50,914 nucleotides of DNA from Paraburkholderia translucens (GTDB lineage: Bacteria > Pseudomonadota > Gammaproteobacteria > Burkholderiales > Burkholderiaceae), in assembly GCF_020881035.1 (NCBI RefSeq), contig NZ_JAJITC010000024.1:1-50914 (forward strand), given 5' to 3'. The position numbers and the translations under genes were made by a program. The notes below the pieces were generated by a model. It was not told the DNA's origin and made no database searches. It saw only the letters and a program-made list of their open reading frames with translations. This document shows positions 1 through 12,102 of this stretch, one piece after another (position 1 is the stretch's first letter; each line of letters opens with the position of its first letter).

Positions 1-39
1 CACCCGACATTTCAGGTGCGTCAGGAAGACCCGACATGA
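1..39 (+). CDS. Possible C-terminal end of an upstream gene (partial)
   Basis: Reading frame 1 gives twelve residues (HPTFQVRQEDPT) and then a TGA at 37-39. A strong hairpin begins three bases later, which is the usual layout of a gene end and its terminator. Too little is present to name a family, and the third codon positions are not clearly GC-rich, so coding status is uncertain. Confidence 0.3.
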   Translation, partial: HPTFQVRQEDPT

Positions 40-42
40 AGA

Positions 43-78
43 AGCCCCTGTAAGTCATTGACTAACAGGGGCTATTTT
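43..78 (+). terminator. Near-perfect long hairpin, likely terminator
   Basis: The arm AGCCCCTGT (43-51) pairs with ACAGGGGCT (65-73). After one A-A mismatch the inner bases AGTC (53-56) pair with GACT (60-63) around an ATT loop, giving 13 base pairs in total. ATTTT follows at 74-78. It probably ends whatever gene stops at 37-39 and separates it from the glgE operon. Confidence 0.6.
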
Positions 79-512
79 GCAGAATCAAAACACGCTTATC
101 AACAGATTAAGCGATGGGCTTGCCCATACCGGCCCGTTTTACATGCCGGGCCGTCCGCAGCGTGCGTCACAGTGCAAGCTTTCTCGCGCGTATTGCGTGC
201 GCTCGCCCACCTTCGGCGTCCGCCGTCTCGCTGTACCCTCGCCCTTGCTCCGCCGGCGCGCAACCTCGCGGGCCAACACGTTGGCACAGCGTTTGCTGGT
301 TTGCGCGAGGAGCGATCACCCGCCCCGCTCGACCGCCGTCTGCCGTCAAAGCACCCGCGACGGGGCAGCGGGGCGACGATCTTTGCACTACATTGACCAA
401 TACGCGCCCCCGCTGACGCATCGCGTGGTATCCGGCACGGGAAGCCCGATGAGCGCTGTGATCGCATGCCAACTGCATCCACACCGCAGCAGGACAACTC
501 TGGAAACGACCG
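79..512. other. Non-coding leader region upstream of glgE
   Basis: I see no credible gene here; the open frames crossing it are shadows that run into glgE in other frames. It holds an inverted repeat, ATGGGC-TT-GCCCAT (114-127), a GC hairpin with arms CGGCCCG (130-136) and CGGGCCG (147-153), and the sigma-54-type promoter match described separately. No convincing sigma-70 promoter was found upstream of glgE. Confidence 0.5.
281..297 (+). promoter_or_regulatory. Candidate sigma-54 (RpoN) promoter for the glgE operon
   Basis: TTGGCACAGCGTTTGCT differs from the consensus YTGGCACGRNNNTTGCW at one defined position (A instead of G after the CAC). The invariant GG (283-284) and GC (295-296) have the required spacing. 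Transcription would begin near 308, leaving a leader of about 205 bases before the glgE ATG. This is a sequence match only; no enhancer-binding-protein gene is in the window. Confidence 0.5.
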
Positions 513-3500
513 ATGGAACCTCCAAACGGGTACGCGCCGCGGATTTACTTTCTTCATTCTCTTCTCGTCGGGCCCCTCGATGCCTGGCCCGCGCAGTTCG
601 CACACGCGGCCGCCCTCGGCTTCGATCATGCGTTGATCGGCGGGCTGTTCGAGCCAGGTCAGGCCGGCCACGCCCAGGTGGTCGGCAATCACGCGCGGCT
701 GCATCCGGTGTTCGATGCACAGCAATCAACCCGCGACGGCGTGCGCATGCTCGCCGAAGCCGCGCGCCGCAACCGCCTCACGCTGCTGGTGGATATCGTG
801 ATGGACCGCATGGCCGCCGACGGCGTGCTGTACGCCGAACATTCGGACTGGTTCCATGCGCGCGAGTCCGAGCTCGCGCGGCTCGATCCGCGCCATGTGC
901 ATCGCGAAGACAATGTCGTCTACGCGAATTTCGACGACCCCGCGACAAGCGGCGCGCTGACCGTATGGTGGACCCAGCAACTGCTCTCGCTCGCCGAGGC
1001 AGGTGTCGGCGGCTTCCGCTTCGATTCGCCGCATCGCGTACCGGCCACCGTATGGCGGCATCTCGGCGACGAAGTGCGCGCGCGGCATCCGCAAGTGCGC
1101 TTTCTCGCGGCGACGCCGGGCCTTTCGCGCGGCGATCTGCCCGGTCTCGAAACAGCCGGCTTCGACAGCGCATTTTCGTCGGTCCGCTGGTGGGATTTCC
1201 GTTCGAGCTGGATGGCCGAGGAATACGCGACGCTCACGCGCATCGGCGGTCCGATCGCGTTTCCCGAAGCGCCGTATGACACGCGGCTCGCCGCCGAGCT
1301 GAGTCAGGTGCATGATGCGGCGATCGTCGAGCGTGCGTATCGACGCGCGCTGTTCACGTCGGTTGCACTGGGCAGCGGCTGGATGATGCCGATGGGCTTC
1401 GAATACGGCATGACCGAGCCGATGTCGCAAACGCGCGGCGACGCCGCGCAGTTCGCGCGCGCCGCGCAGTCACGCCGCTTCGATCTGAGCGCCGCCGTCA
1501 CCCAGGCCAACGACATCGCGCGGAATACGCCGACGCTGCACGCCAACGGTGAATTGCGCCCATTGAGCGGGCCCGGCGCGCCAGCCGCGGTTCTGCTGCG
1601 CGCCGACGCGGCCGATCTGCGCGACGCAACCGAAGCAGTCCTGATCGTCGTGAACCCCGAACTCGGCGCGCCGGTGCGCGTCGATCCCGCGCGCTTCCTT
1701 GCGGGCGTGCCGGGCAGCTTTACCCGCTTCGCGCCGCTCGACGCGCGGGGCCGGACCGAACCCGTGGCGCTCGCGCCATTCGCGCTCGCGCCCGGCGCAG
1801 TGCGGCTGCTGCGCGCGTTCGCCGAAAAGCCGATCTACCTCGCGCCGCCGATCGACAAGACGAACAGCAAGCGCAGCGGCCACAAGACCGTGCTCGAAGC
1901 CATCGAAGCGCCGCGCGTCGCGATCGAGAGCGTGTCGCCGTCGGTCGAGAACGGCCGCTTCGCGGCCAAGCGCAGCGTCGGCGAGCGCGCTGAAATCCGT
2001 GCGGCGATATTCGCCGAAGGTCACGACAAGATCGCGGCCGCCGTGCTGTGGCGCGCTGCCGACGAAACCGCGTGGCACGAAGTGTTGATGTCACCCGCGC
2101 CGCCGGCCGGGCTCGATTTGTGGAGCACGCGCATTCCGCTCGAGAGGATCGGCCGCTATGAGTTCACCGTGATCGCTTGGCGCGACGACTTCGCGTCGCT
2201 CGTCGAGCACATCCAGAAGAAGCTGAAGGCTGGGCAAACGGTCGAGATCGAACTCGAGGAAGCCGCGCATCTGTTCGCACTCGTGCTCGCCGAAGTCGAG
2301 ACGGCCGAGGGCGCCGACAAGGAACCACTCGAACAGATCGTGCGCAACTTCCAGAAAGCCGACGCTGAACAGAAGCTCGCGCTGATTCTCGCGCCCGCCA
2401 CCGCGCAAGCGATGACGGCCGCACGCCATCGCCCGTTCCTGAGCCGCGATCCGATCATCTATAAGATCGACTCGGAGCGTACGGCCGCCTGTTTCGCGAG
2501 CTGGTACGAGATCTTCCCGCGCTCGATGAGCGACGACGAATCGCGCCACGGCACGTTCGCCGACGTCACCGCGAAGTTGCCGCGCATTCGCGACATGGGC
2601 TTCGACGTGCTGTACTTCCCGCCGATTCACCCCATCGGTCTCGCGAACCGCAAGGGCCGCAACAACACGTTGACCGCGCAGCCCGGCGACGTCGGCAGTC
2701 CGTATGCGATCGGCGCGGCCGAGGGCGGCCACACGGCCGTGCATCCGCAGCTCGGCACGCTCGACGACTTCAAGGCGATGCTCGCTGCCGCGCATGCGCA
2801 CGGCCTCGAAATCGCGCTCGACTTCGCGATCCAGTGCTCGCCCGATCACCCGTGGCTGAAGGAGCATCCGACGTGGTTCGCGTGGCGCCCCGACGGCACG
2901 CTGCGCTATGCGGAGAATCCGCCGAAGAAGTATCAGGACATCGTCAATCCCGACTTCTACGCGCACGACGCGAAGCCCGACCTGTGGCTCGCGTTGCGCG
3001 ACGTGATCCTGTTCTGGATCGACGCTGGCGTACGCATCTTTCGTGTCGACAATCCGCACACCAAGCCGCTGCCGTTCTGGGAATGGATGATCGCCGACGT
3101 GCGCGCGCGCCATCCCGACGTCATCTTCCTCGCGGAAGCCTTCACGCGGCCGCGCATGATGAACCGGCTCGGCAAGATCGGCTTCTCGCAGTCGTACACG
3201 TACTTCACGTGGCGCGAGTCGAAGCACGATTTCATCGAGTACCTCACCGAACTCACGCAGACTGGCGCGCGCGATTTCTACCGGCCGAACTTCTTCGTCA
3301 ATACACCGGACATCAACCCGCGCCATCTGCAATCGCAGGGACGCACGGGCTTCCTGATTCGCGCGGCGCTCGCGGCGACGCTGGCGGGCCTGTGGGGCGC
3401 CTATAGCGGCTTCGAACTGTGCGAGGCCGCCGCGCTGCCCAACAGCGAAGAATATCTGGACTCGGAAAAATATCAGCTGCGTGCATGGGACTGGCACCGG

Positions 3501-3961
3501 CCCGGCAATATCGTCGGCGAGATCACTGCGTTGAACCGCATTCGCCGCGCGAATCCGGCGCTGCATACGCATCTCGGTCTCACGTTTCTCGCCGCGCACA
3601 ACGACTACATCCTGCTGTTCGAGAAGGCGACCGAAACGCGCGACAATGTGATCGTCGTCGCGATCAATCTCGATCCGTTCAACGAACAGGGCGCGGACAT
3701 CGAGTTGTCGTGGGACACGTTCCAGCGCTGGCATCTGCACGATCACGCCGCGCTCGAAGTCATCGACCAGATGACCGGCGCGCGTTTCGAATGGCACGGG
3801 CGCTGGCAACACGTGCGACTCGGCCTGGGCCAACCGTTCTCGATCTGGGGCATCGCGCCGCTAGGCGGCCTGCCCGCCGAACGCCCGGAGGAGACCGATC
3901 ACGAACCCGACAGCGCTCTTCACGCAGACGCTGACAACCCAACCTGGATGGAAGGTGGAAC

Positions 3962-3965
<4 letters not shown>
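513..3965 (+). CDS. glgE: Alpha-1,4-glucan:maltose-1-phosphate maltosyltransferase GlgE with extra N-terminal module
   Basis: GlgE transfers maltose from alpha-maltose 1-phosphate to the non-reducing end of an alpha-1,4-glucan in the cytoplasm. The protein has 1150 residues; residues about 466-1127 form a full-length GlgE (beta-sandwich N domain plus GH13 barrel). The catalytic set is visible: nucleophile D846 in RVDNPH, acid/base E875 in FLAEAF and D933 in NTPD, spaced as in characterised GlgE proteins. Residues 1-450 form a second, divergent GlgE-like barrel. It keeps an aspartate (D171 in FRFDSPH) but has alanine (A200) exactly 29 residues on, where the acid/base glutamate belongs. A weak GGAA precedes the ATG. 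The stop overlaps the next start as ATGA, so translation is probably coupled to treS. Function of the C-terminal part is confident; the N-terminal role is unknown. Confidence 0.93.
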
Positions 3966-7424
<3,459 letters not shown>

Positions 7425-7432
<8 letters not shown>

Positions 7433-9635
7433 GCATGATCCGGCCGCAGGCCTTCAACCCGTCGATATCGACGCGCTCGTCGAAGCACGTCACCCCGATC
7501 CGTTTTCGCAGCTCGGGCTGCATCAGACCGGTGCCGGGCCGATCGTGCGCGCGCTGCTGCCGAACGCCGCGCACGTCAGCGTGATTTCGCGCGCCGATGG
7601 CGCGACGCTCGGCGAACTCGAACAGTTGCGTCCCGGCCTCTTCGCGGGTCGCATCGCGTCGGCGATGCCGTACCGTTTGCGAATCGACTGGCATGGCGTC
7701 GTTCAGGAAGTCGAGGACACCTATTCCTATGGTCCTGTGCTCGGCGACGAACCGCTCGAACGGCTCGCGCGAGGCGATCCGTACGCGGTGCTCGAATGTC
7801 TCGGCGCGCGGCCGGTCGACATCGACGGTGTGCCGGGCGTGCGCTTTGCCGTGTGGGCGCCGAATGCGCGGCGCGTGTCGGTGGTCGGCGACTTCAATGC
7901 GTGGGACGGCCGCCGTCATCCGATGCGGCTGCGTCATCAGGCAGGCGTTTGGGAGCTGTTCGTGCCGCGCGTCGGCGCGGGCGCGCGCTACAAGTACGAG
8001 CTGCTGTCGCGCGACGGCCATCCGCTGCCGCTGAAGGCCGACCCGTGCGCGATGCAGTCGGAAAAGCCGCCGGGCACCGCATCGATCGTCGCGCACGTGG
8101 ACGAGATCGAGCAGTTTCCGTGGAGCGATCACGAGTGGCTCCAGACGCGCGCCGGCAAGCAGACCGCGCGCACGCCGATCGCGATCTACGAAGTGCACGC
8201 GGAGTCGTGGCTGCGCATCGCGGAGGAAGGTCAGCGGGGTCTCGACTGGGAGGAACTCGCCGAGCGGCTGATTCCGTACGCGAAGAGCATGGGCTTCACG
8301 CACATCGAATTTCTGCCGATCGCCGAGCATCCGTTCGGCGGCTCCTGGGGCTATCAGCCACTTGGGCAGTTCGCTCCGTCCGCGCGGTTCGGCAAGCCCG
8401 AGCAGTTCGCGCGGTTCGTCGATCGCGCGCACGCGGCGGGGCTCGGCGTGATTCTCGACTGGGTGCCCGCGCATTTTCCGAACGACGCGCACGGCCTGAT
8501 CGATTTCGACGGCACGCCGCTCTATGAGCACGCCGATCCGCGCGAAGGCTATCACCAGGACTGGAACACGATGATCTACAACCTCGGCCGCCACGAGGTC
8601 AGCGCGTTCCTGATCGCGTCGGGGCTCGCGTGGCTGAAGCGCTATCACGTCGACGGATTGCGCGTCGACGCGGTCGCTTCGATGCTGTATCGCGACTACT
8701 CGCGCGCGGCCGGCGAGTGGGTGCCGAACATCTACGGCGGGCGCGAGAATCTCGAAGCGATCGCCTTCCTGAAGCGCCTGAACCACGAGGTCCGCTATGT
8801 GCCGGGCGCACCCGGCGCGATCACGGTCGCCGAGGAATCGACCGCATGGCCGGGCGTCACCGCGCGCGTCGCGGATGGCGGCCTCGGCTTCGACTTCAAG
8901 TGGAACATGGGGTGGATGCACGACACGCTGCATTACATGCACGAGGACCCGGTGTATCGCCAATATCACCACCACAACATGACGTTCGGCATGGTGTACG
9001 CGTATTCCGAGCGCTTCGTACTGCCGCTTTCGCACGACGAGGTGGTGCACGGCAAGGGCTCGCTGCTCGGCAAGATGCCCGGCGACCGCTGGCAGCGGTT
9101 CGCGAATCTGCGCGCGTACTTCGGTTTCATGTGGACACACCCGGGCAAGAAGCTGCTGTTCATGGGCGGCGAATTCGGGCAGATGGCGGAATTCGACCAC
9201 GACGGCTCGCCGCATTGGCATCTGCTCGATGATCCGAACCACCACGGCGTGCAGTTGCTGGTGCGCGACCTGAACCACCTGTATCGCAACGAGCCTGCGC
9301 TGCATCTGCTCGACAGCGAACCGGGCGGCTTCGAATGGTTGATCGGCGACGACAGCCACAACAGCGTGTTCGCCTATCGGCGCACCGACGGCGCGGGCCA
9401 GGAGTTCGTCGTGATCAGCAACATGACGCCGGTTCCGCGGCTCGGTTATCGGCTCGGCCTGCCGCGCGGCGGACGCTGGGCGGAAGTGCTGAATACCGAT
9501 GCAGGGGTGTACGGCGGCTCGAACATGGGTAATGGCGGGCTGATTCACACGGACGAGGTATCAAGCCACGGCAGGCCGCATTCCGCTGCGCTGACCTTGC
9601 CCCCGCTGGCAACGATCGTATTGCGCGCGGACTAA
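7425..9635 (+). CDS. glgB: 1,4-alpha-glucan branching enzyme GlgB
   Basis: GlgB cuts alpha-1,4 chains and re-attaches them as alpha-1,6 branches; here it acts on the linear glucan made by GlgE. The 736-residue length is typical. The N-terminal half carries two CBM48-type beta-sandwich domains (the second near residues 130-235, with FAVWAPNARRVSVVGDFNAW). The GH13 barrel has nucleophile D415 (GLRVDAVASM), the AEEST motif with E470, and D538 (LSHDEVVHGK). The ATG lies inside the end of treS (8-base overlap), so translation is probably coupled. The carboxyl end (TLPPLATIVLRAD) is typical, so the gene is intact. After the stop comes a 115-base gap with a perfect GC hairpin. Confidence 0.95.
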
Positions 9636-9652
9636 GGAAACGTGCCGCAGAC

Positions 9653-9687
9653 CGGGCGCGCGGCGAGAGGCACGCGCCGCGCGCCCG
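9653..9687 (+). terminator. Perfect 13-bp GC hairpin between glgB and glgX
   Basis: The arm CGGGCGCGCGGCG (9653-9665) pairs without mismatch with CGCCGCGCGCCCG (9675-9687) around a nine-base loop. No T-run follows, so it may act as an attenuator, a processing site or an mRNA stabiliser that lowers glgX-treY expression relative to glgE-treS-glgB, rather than as a full intrinsic terminator. Confidence 0.45.
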
Positions 9688-9750
9688 TTGCATGAAGACC
9701 CAGGCAGACCGAGGCTCTAGCTCGACAATCAGAACGGGACAACGGAAAAC

Positions 9751-11964
9751 ATGTCGCATGCGCTGCCCGACCGGTTGCTGCCCGGCTCGCCATATCCGCT
9801 CGGTGCGAGCTGGGATGGGCTGGGCGTCAACTTTGCGGTGTTCTCGGCGAACGCACAGAAAATCGAGCTATGCCTGTTCGATTCCACCGGCCGCAAGGAA
9901 ATTCGCCGCTTCGCCATGCCCGAATGCACCGACGAGGTCTGGCACGGCTATCTGCCGAACGCGCATCCGGGCACTGCGTACGGCTTTCGCGCGCATGGGC
10001 CGTATCAACCGCATTTCGGGCATCGCTTCAATCCTCACAAACTGCTGCTCGATCCGTATGCGCGCAAGCTCGTCGGGCAGTTTCGCTGGTCCGATGCGCT
10101 GTTCGGCTATCGCGTGCATTCGAATCGTGCGGACCTTTCCATCGACCGGCGCGATTCCGCGCCCGCGATGCCCAAGTGCGTCGTGATCGACGAGGCGTTC
10201 GACTCGTCGCACGACAAGCGCCTCGACGTGCCGTGGGGCGAGACCGTGATCTACGAAACGCACTTGCGCGGCGCGTCGATGCTGCGCGCCGATCTGCGCC
10301 AGCATGAACGCGGCACGTTCGCGGCGCTCGGGACGCCCGAGTTCATCGAGCATCTGCTGAAGCTCGGTGTGACCGCGGTCGAGTTGCTGCCCGTGCACGC
10401 GTTTCTGAACGACCGCTTCCTGGTGGGGCGCGGTCTGCGCAATTACTGGGGCTACAACACCGCCGCGTTCTTCGCGCCGGAGCCGACCTATCTGAGTACG
10501 CACAGGCTCGACGAAATGCGCATTGCCGTGCGGCAGTTGCACGCGGCGGGCATTGAGGTCATTCTCGACGTGGTCTACAACCACACCTGCGAAAGCAACG
10601 AGATGGGCCCGACCATTTCGTGGCGCGGCCTCGACAACGCCAGCTACTACCGGCTGATTCCCGGCGACGAGCGTCACTTCATCAACGACACCGGTTGTGG
10701 CAACACGGTCAATCTGCCGCATCCGCGCGTGCTGCAGATGGTGATGGATTCACTGCGCTACTGGTCGAGCGCGTTCAACATCGACGGTTTCCGTTTCGAT
10801 CTCGGCGTGACGCTCGGGCGCGAAAGCCACGGCTTCGACCCGGGTTCGGGTTTCTTCGACGCGTTGCGTCAGGACCCGGTGCTCTCGCAGCGCAAGCTGA
10901 TCTCAGAGCCGTGGGACATCGGCCCCGGCGGCTATCAGCTCGGCAATCATCCGCCGGGCTTCAGCGAATGGAACGATCGTTTCCGCGACACCGTGCGACG
11001 CTTCTGGCGCGGCGACGCGGGCCTGCGACCCGATCTCGCCGCGCGCCTGACCGGCTCGGCCGATGTGTTCAACCGGCGGCATCGCAAGCCGTGGGCATCG
11101 ATCAACTTCGTCACGTCACACGACGGCTTCACATTGGCCGATGTCACCGCGTACGAGCAGAAGCACAACGAAGCCAACCTGGAAGACAACAACGACGGCC
11201 ACAACGAGAATTGCAGCCGCAATTGGGGCGTCGAAGGCGCCACTGACGATCCCGCGATCCTCGCAACGCGCCGTCGCGTGTCGCGCTCGCTGATCGCGAC
11301 GCTGATGATCGCGCTCGGCACACCGATGCTGCTCGCCGGCGACGAAGCCCTGCGCACGCAGCGCGGCAACAACAATGCATATTGTCAGGATAACGACCTA
11401 TCGTGGCTCGACTGGGATCTCGCGGATTCGCAGGAAGGCCGGCGCATGACCGAGTTCGTCGGGCGCGTGATCGCGTTGCGCAAGCGCCATCCGTTGCTAC
11501 GCGAAACGCGTTTTCTGTTTGGCGACCGCGAAGTACTGCCTGGCCTGTTCGACGTCGGCTGGTTCGACGAGCACGGCGATCCGCTCACAATCGAAGCGTG
11601 GCAGGACCCGGAGGGACGCGCGTTCACTTTGCGTCGCGCGGGTCCGGGCCTGAACGGCGAATCCGAAGTATTGTTACTGATGCTCAACGCCCACGAGCAC
11701 CCGCTGCAGTTCATGCCCCCCGCGCCGCACCTGGAATGGCATGTGCTGTTGGACACGGCCACCCCGGAACGCGCGCCGCAGCGGCTCGCGACCGCAGAGT
11801 TCGAAGTCGCCGCGCACGGCCTCGTGATACTCGCCGCACAGCCGACCGGCGAAGCGGATTGGCAAGCGGGCTGGAAGGCTGGCGCACAGCACGGGCCGCG
11901 GCTCCTGACCGCACTGCCGCCCGATCCGGGCGCGCAGCAGTCAAACGGCGATGGTTCGCAATGA
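9751..11964 (+). CDS. glgX: Glycogen debranching enzyme GlgX (isoamylase type)
   Basis: GlgX hydrolyses alpha-1,6 branches, releasing linear malto-oligosaccharides for TreY and MalQ. The 737-residue protein has an N-terminal CBM48 region (from PYPLGASWDGLGVNFAVFSA) and a GH13 isoamylase-type barrel. Visible catalytic residues are D350 (DGFRFDLGVTLGRE), E386 (LISEPWDIGPGGYQLG) and D458 (VTSHDGFTLADV). The ATG follows a weak GGAAAAC. It is the first gene after the 115-base gap and hairpin. Its stop codon overlaps the ATG of a 45-codon reading frame (ATGA at 11961) that leads into treZ. Length and motifs are complete. Confidence 0.94.
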   Translation: MSHALPDRLLPGSPYPLGASWDGLGVNFAVFSANAQKIELCLFDSTGRKEIRRFAMPECTDEVWHGYLPNAHPGTAYGFRAHGPYQPHFGHRFNPHKLLLDPYARKLVGQFRWSDALFGYRVHSNRADLSIDRRDSAPAMPKCVVIDEAFDSSHDKRLDVPWGETVIYETHLRGASMLRADLRQHERGTFAALGTPEFIEHLLKLGVTAVELLPVHAFLNDRFLVGRGLRNYWGYNTAAFFAPEPTYLSTHRLDEMRIAVRQLHAAGIEVILDVVYNHTCESNEMGPTISWRGLDNASYYRLIPGDERHFINDTGCGNTVNLPHPRVLQMVMDSLRYWSSAFNIDGFRFDLGVTLGRESHGFDPGSGFFDALRQDPVLSQRKLISEPWDIGPGGYQLGNHPPGFSEWNDRFRDTVRRFWRGDAGLRPDLAARLTGSADVFNRRHRKPWASINFVTSHDGFTLADVTAYEQKHNEANLEDNNDGHNENCSRNWGVEGATDDPAILATRRRVSRSLIATLMIALGTPMLLAGDEALRTQRGNNNAYCQDNDLSWLDWDLADSQEGRRMTEFVGRVIALRKRHPLLRETRFLFGDREVLPGLFDVGWFDEHGDPLTIEAWQDPEGRAFTLRRAGPGLNGESEVLLLMLNAHEHPLQFMPPAPHLEWHVLLDTATPERAPQRLATAEFEVAAHGLVILAAQPTGEADWQAGWKAGAQHGPRLLTALPPDPGAQQSNGDGSQ

Positions 11965-12098
11965 GCGATGCGCCGCGGCAAAACCGTTTGAGCGAGGTCA
12001 ACTCGCCATGCAACCGGGGTGGCAAGAATGTTGCGACGCAATGCCTGCTGCGTCGCGTCGCATTTCGATCCAGGCTGGGTAGCAGATTCGAATGGTGA
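11961..12098 (+). CDS. Short overlapping ORF between glgX and treZ (45 codons)
   Basis: This frame starts with an ATG that overlaps the glgX stop (ATGA) and ends with TGA four bases before the treZ ATG at 12103. It would encode a basic 45-residue peptide with no recognised family. Its position suggests a translational relay between glgX and treZ, because most other junctions in the operon are overlapped. It may equally be a chance frame. Confidence 0.25.
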   Translation: MSDAPRQNRLSEVNSPCNRGGKNVATQCLLRRVAFRSRLGSRFEW

Positions 12099-12102
12099 AG
12101 AC

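Noticed and set aside
77..1279. 400-codon plus-strand frame over the glgE start
   Set aside because: It overlaps glgE in another frame, is very rich in arginine and alanine, and matches no family. This is the usual shadow in GC-rich DNA.
2091..3833. 580-codon minus-strand frame inside glgE
   Set aside because: It lies wholly antisense to conserved GlgE sequence and has no recognisable domain.
12019..12102. Upstream ATG of treZ (28 extra residues)
   Set aside because: The extra residues do not resemble TreZ, and the downstream ATG has a better ribosome site and family-like length.
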